Shown here piece after piece: positions 23,679-26,725 of a DNA stretch of 26,725 nucleotides (positions are counted from its first letter, which is position 1; every line of letters begins with the position of its first letter). This stretch comes from an uncultured Porphyromonas sp. (GTDB taxonomy: Bacteria > Bacteroidota > Bacteroidia > Bacteroidales > Porphyromonadaceae). The notes beneath the pieces were generated by a model. It was not told where the DNA came from and ran no database searches. It was given only the letters and a program-made list of their open reading frames with translations. The DNA is taken from contig CAJPPK010000021.1 of NCBI GenBank assembly GCA_905372565.1, forward strand, positions 1 to 26,725. The letters run 5' to 3'. The translations under genes were made by a program, and so were the position numbers.

Positions 23679-24658
23679 AGTATATCCTCCCTATGCTCCT
23701 AGGTAGTGCCTTGATCCTCTCCTCCGCCAGCTGTGGTGGTAGCAAGAGTCAAGCACAGGCTACCGAGGAGCAAACACCCTCGACTCAGCGCCAGCCCGCA
23801 GCCTTTGATGCGGACTCAGCCTATACCTATATAGAAAAGCAGGTAGCCTTCGGCCCTCGCACATCAGATGCTCCAGGGCACGATGCATGCCGACTATGGA
23901 TCATCGACAAGCTTAAGGCATGGGGCTACACCGTCACTGAGCAGACCTTCCCGGGTAAAGACTACCATGGACGATCCGTCACAGGGACGAACATCATCGC
24001 TACCCTCACTCCCGAAGGTAACGATCGGCTCCTCCTCATGGCACACTGGGATACACGTGCTGTAGCCGACCAAGATCCCCTCGTCTCTAGTCAGGATAAA
24101 CCGATCATCGGAGCTGACGATGGGGGAAGTGGTGTCGCTGTACTCCTAGAGCTTGCTCGCCAAGAAGCCCTGCATCCATCGGGCAAGGCGATCGACTTTG
24201 TCTTCTTTGACCTTGAGGATGGAGGTTCATCAGGCGATGATAGCTCTTGGTGCCAAGGCTCACAATACTGGGCAAAGCACCCACATAGCTCAGGCTATAA
24301 GCCTCGCTGGGGCATCCTCCTCGATATGGTCGGAGCCAAGGGGGCTCGCTTCTATTGGGAGGGACTATCGAAGGCCTATGCTCGTCCTCTCCTTAGCACA
24401 CTCTGGCAGATCGCAGGAGAGCTCGGCTGGGGACATTACTTCGTCCAAGCCGATGGGGGCACGATGACCGATGACCACGTAGCCGTAGTCCATGATCTTG
24501 GTACCCCAAGCGTAGACATCATCAACTACGATCCGACCCGATCGACAGGCTTCGGTACCCATTGGCACACCCACGCTGATGAGCTATCCATTATTTCTAC
24601 GGAGACCCTACGAGCTGTAGGGCAGACCGTAGCAACCACGCTTCGCGAGGAGCTTTAA
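23675..24658 (+). CDS. Glutaminyl-peptide cyclotransferase (type II, M28-like) lipoprotein
   Basis: This 327-residue enzyme has a lipoprotein signal (lipobox SASC, Cys20). It belongs to the M28-fold glutaminyl cyclases, the animal-type QC also found in Porphyromonas, which convert N-terminal Gln to pyroglutamate. Motifs: AHWDTR (123-128), GADDGGSG (146-153; Asp149 is the likely zinc ligand), FFDLEDGG (177-184; Glu181-Asp182 at the catalytic/zinc pair), SSWCQGSQYW, DDHVAV (266-271, like DHIPF of human QC) and HWHTHAD (His298, zinc ligand). The acidic run typical of surface-export signals is absent after Cys20, so a periplasm-facing location is likely. It is coupled to tatD by a 4-bp overlap. 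Four secreted proteins in this window have mature N-terminal Gln, matching its expected substrates. Confidence 0.93.
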   Translation: MKYILPMLLGSALILSSASCGGSKSQAQATEEQTPSTQRQPAAFDADSAYTYIEKQVAFGPRTSDAPGHDACRLWIIDKLKAWGYTVTEQTFPGKDYHGRSVTGTNIIATLTPEGNDRLLLMAHWDTRAVADQDPLVSSQDKPIIGADDGGSGVAVLLELARQEALHPSGKAIDFVFFDLEDGGSSGDDSSWCQGSQYWAKHPHSSGYKPRWGILLDMVGAKGARFYWEGLSKAYARPLLSTLWQIAGELGWGHYFVQADGGTMTDDHVAVVHDLGTPSVDIINYDPTRSTGFGTHWHTHADELSIISTETLRAVGQTVATTLREEL

Positions 24659-24676
24659 CCATAGATTAGATCACCT

Positions 24677-25099
24677 ATGCCCACGATTAACGAACTACAA
24701 GACGAGATCATCGAAGAGTTCTCCGCTCTCGATGATTGGATGGATCGCTATGCCCTCATCATCGATCTAGGGAATACGCTCGATCCACTTCCTGAAAGTG
24801 ATAAGACCCCGACGAACCTCATCGAAGGATGCCAAAGCCGAGTCTGGATCACAGCCTCCTTTGACGGCGAACGTGTACACTTCCGAGGGGAGAGCGATGC
24901 CCTCATCGTTAAGGGGATCGTCAGCCTGCTCCTGCGTGTCTTGGATGCACAGACACCCCAAGATATTCTCTCCTCCGACCTTTACTTCATCGAGCGTATT
25001 GGCCTAGCCGAGCACCTCTCCCCTACCCGCTCTAATGGGCTCGTATCGATGCTTCGACAGATGCGTCTCTTCGCTGCGACCTTTGCTCAACAAAGCTAA
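24677..25099 (+). CDS. sufE: SufE-family sulfur acceptor
   Basis: This 140-residue cytoplasmic protein accepts persulfide sulfur from a cysteine desulfurase (SufS) for iron-sulfur cluster assembly. The conserved acceptor cysteine is in LIEGCQSRVW (Cys52). The rest matches the family fold (DEIIEEFSALDDWMDRYALIIDLG at the start; a C-terminal helix with the FIERIGLAEHLSPTRSNGL signature). No other suf gene is in the window. It starts 18 bp after the cyclase gene and is followed 15 bp later by the mannosidase gene, so it is internal to the operon. Confidence 0.95.
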   Translation: MPTINELQDEIIEEFSALDDWMDRYALIIDLGNTLDPLPESDKTPTNLIEGCQSRVWITASFDGERVHFRGESDALIVKGIVSLLLRVLDAQTPQDILSSDLYFIERIGLAEHLSPTRSNGLVSMLRQMRLFAATFAQQS

Positions 25100-25114
25100 C
25101 CGTCTCTTTATCCT

Positions 25115-26725
25115 ATGCACTCCTATCTCAAGACAAGCCTTCTCGTCGTCGCCTCTGCGACAACACTCCTGACCGCTTGCTCTCCACGCACTCAGGCTAC
25201 CATCGGAGATGACCTCCTCTCATTCGTCGATCCTTTTATCGGCACAGGAGAGCACGGCCACACCTTCCCAGGTGCTACCCGCCCCAATGCCCTCGTGCAG
25301 TTCAGCCCTGACACCCATCTCATCGGCTGGGATGCTAGCAGTGGCTACCACGACTCGGATAGCGTCATCCATGCTTTCAGCCTGACCCACCTCTCGGGGA
25401 CAGGGATCGGTGACCTCGGCGATGTCGCTCTTCTTCCCTTCTCTGGAGAGGACAGCCTACGTCCTATCGCTACCTTCGACAAAGCGACCGAAGTCGCTTC
25501 CCCAGGCTACTACGCCGTCCAGCTCAAGAACTTCGGAGTAAAGGCAGAGCTTACCAGTACCGATCGTGTAGGTTTCCTTCGTGCTAGCTATACCGATAGC
25601 ACCGACCGCAAGCTCCTACTAGACCTAGGCCATATTCTCCAGCCAAACTGGGGGCACAAGGTCATGGGTAACGACTTCCACTTCGTCAATGACTCTACCC
25701 TACAAGGGACATACTACACCAAGGGCTGGGCAGAGCATCATCAGCTCAGCTATACGATCCGCCTGGCAAGCCCAGTAGATAGTGTCGCTCTCTATCGTGA
25801 TGGTCAGCGTCAGCAGATTCGCTCCGGATTCTCGGTAACGAAGGACACGGCAGACCTCAAGCTACACCTCTATCTACCTGCAGGCAGCCAACCCTACCTC
25901 GTGAAGATCGGTATCTCGGCTGTCTCTCCCGAAGGAGCTGCGAAGAACCTCGCTGAGGAGCTCCCCCACTGGGACTTTGACGCCGTACACCAGGAGAGCC
26001 GACGCATCTGGGCTGATGTACTTAGCAAGATCACGATCGAGAGCCAAGACACCGCCGTCCTGAAGAACTTCTACACGGCACTCTACCATGCCCATATCGC
26101 TCCCTTCAACTATCAGGATGTCGATGGTGCTTTCCGGGGCATGGACAAGCAGATCCATCAAGGGAACCCGAAGGATGGGCACTACACCGTCTTCTCTATC
26201 TGGGATACCTATCGTGCGCTCCATCCACTGCTCACGATCATTGACCCCGACCAAGCGCTCCGCTATGGTAAGAGCCTGATCCAAGACTATCAAGAGGGCA
26301 CGATACTTCCTCGCTGGCCTCTGGCTGCGAACTATACGGGATGTATGCCCGGCTACCACTCCGTCAGCATCCTAGCCGATCTCGTCGCCAAGGGCCTAGC
26401 TACGAAGGAGGATCTACGTCTCTGGACAGAAGCCGCCGTGAGCAGCTCGGTCTATCGGGAGGATTTAGCGAAGAAGTTTGCTGGCACTCGTGAGCTAGAC
26501 CTGATCACTCGCCATCCGTACTACAAGGAGACGCTGGGCTTCGTCCCTGCCGACTCCATTCGCGAGAGTGTCAGCTGGGGAGTCGAGATGGCCTACGATG
26601 ACTGGTGTATCGCCCGTCTAGCAGAAGCCGCAGGGCTAGACTCCATCCGTCAGGCCTACGACAAGAAGGCGCTCTACTACCAGCGCTATTGGGATCACGA
26701 GACCAAGCTCATGCGTCCCGTGATG
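25115..26725 (+). CDS. GH92 alpha-mannosidase, lipoprotein (partial, 3' end cut by window)
   Basis: There is an open frame of 537 codons with no stop; it continues past the window edge. The N-terminus is a lipoprotein signal with lipobox LTAC (Cys22). The N-terminal GH92 domain begins FVDPFIGTGEHGHTFPGA and includes SLTHLSGTGIGDLGD; the catalytic (alpha/alpha) part contains LYHAHIAPFNYQDVDG, FSIWDTYRALHPLL, GCMPGYHSVSILAD and EMAYDDWCIARLAEAAG, all typical of the family. GH92 enzymes are calcium-dependent exo-mannosidases, often acting on alpha-1,2-, 1,3- or 1,6-linked mannose of N-glycans; the linkage cannot be told here. No acidic surface-export motif follows Cys22. It starts 15 bp after sufE, as the sixth gene of the rightward operon. 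Confidence 0.93.
   Translation, partial: MHSYLKTSLLVVASATTLLTACSPRTQATIGDDLLSFVDPFIGTGEHGHTFPGATRPNALVQFSPDTHLIGWDASSGYHDSDSVIHAFSLTHLSGTGIGDLGDVALLPFSGEDSLRPIATFDKATEVASPGYYAVQLKNFGVKAELTSTDRVGFLRASYTDSTDRKLLLDLGHILQPNWGHKVMGNDFHFVNDSTLQGTYYTKGWAEHHQLSYTIRLASPVDSVALYRDGQRQQIRSGFSVTKDTADLKLHLYLPAGSQPYLVKIGISAVSPEGAAKNLAEELPHWDFDAVHQESRRIWADVLSKITIESQDTAVLKNFYTALYHAHIAPFNYQDVDGAFRGMDKQIHQGNPKDGHYTVFSIWDTYRALHPLLTIIDPDQALRYGKSLIQDYQEGTILPRWPLAANYTGCMPGYHSVSILADLVAKGLATKEDLRLWTEAAVSSSVYREDLAKKFAGTRELDLITRHPYYKETLGFVPADSIRESVSWGVEMAYDDWCIARLAEAAGLDSIRQAYDKKALYYQRYWDHETKLMRPVM

Noticed and set aside
25874..26359. 161-residue minus-strand frame
   Set aside because: It lies wholly antisense to the well-supported GH92 reading frame and is a codon-bias shadow.

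Overview
The window looks like a chromosomal segment of a Bacteroidota bacterium, most probably Porphyromonas or a close relative. The evidence is TAnnTTTG-type -7 boxes ahead of most transcription units, absence of strong Shine-Dalgarno sequences, lipoprotein and glutamine-starting secreted proteins typical of the phylum, a NahA-like beta-hexosaminidase, and a type II glutaminyl cyclase resembling the one of P. gingivalis. The genus is inferred from protein resemblance only. I see no phage, insertion sequence, CRISPR array, rRNA or tRNA.

Layout. Bases 1-454 are non-coding. From 455 to 9352 everything reads leftward: mscL; a short-chain dehydrogenase; a three-gene unit (LysE-family exporter, CBM9-like protein, outer-membrane barrel protein); and a four-gene unit (cysS, family 2 glycosyltransferase, DUF5106-like lipoprotein, MarR-like regulator). 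After a 0.5 kb gap, another leftward operon encodes a GH29 alpha-L-fucosidase, CutC and a large periplasmic transglutaminase-like protein. A small outer-membrane barrel gene (rightward) then converges with a leftward pheT-yebC unit on a shared 16-bp terminator stem. From 19659 to the right edge a tightly packed rightward operon encodes GH20 beta-hexosaminidase, a short-chain isoprenyl diphosphate synthase, TatD, glutaminyl cyclase, SufE and a GH92 alpha-mannosidase that is cut by the window end.

Function. Three exo-glycosidases (fucosidase, hexosaminidase, mannosidase) suggest stripping of host N-glycans or mucin-type glycans, interleaved with housekeeping genes (cysS, pheT, yebC, sufE, prenyl synthase). 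The glutaminyl cyclase fits the proteins around it: four of the five predicted signal-peptidase-I substrates in the window start with Gln after the predicted cleavage site.

Most unusual signal. The long intergenic regions carry a recurring AGAGGT-based word. In two of them it is part of a tandem array with an exact 22-bp period (19366-19453 and 4946-5033), with cores approaching the palindrome AGGT-N2-ACCT. No gene or terminator explains these arrays. They sit upstream of promoters and may be binding sites for a nucleoid or regulatory protein, or a degenerate short repeat family.
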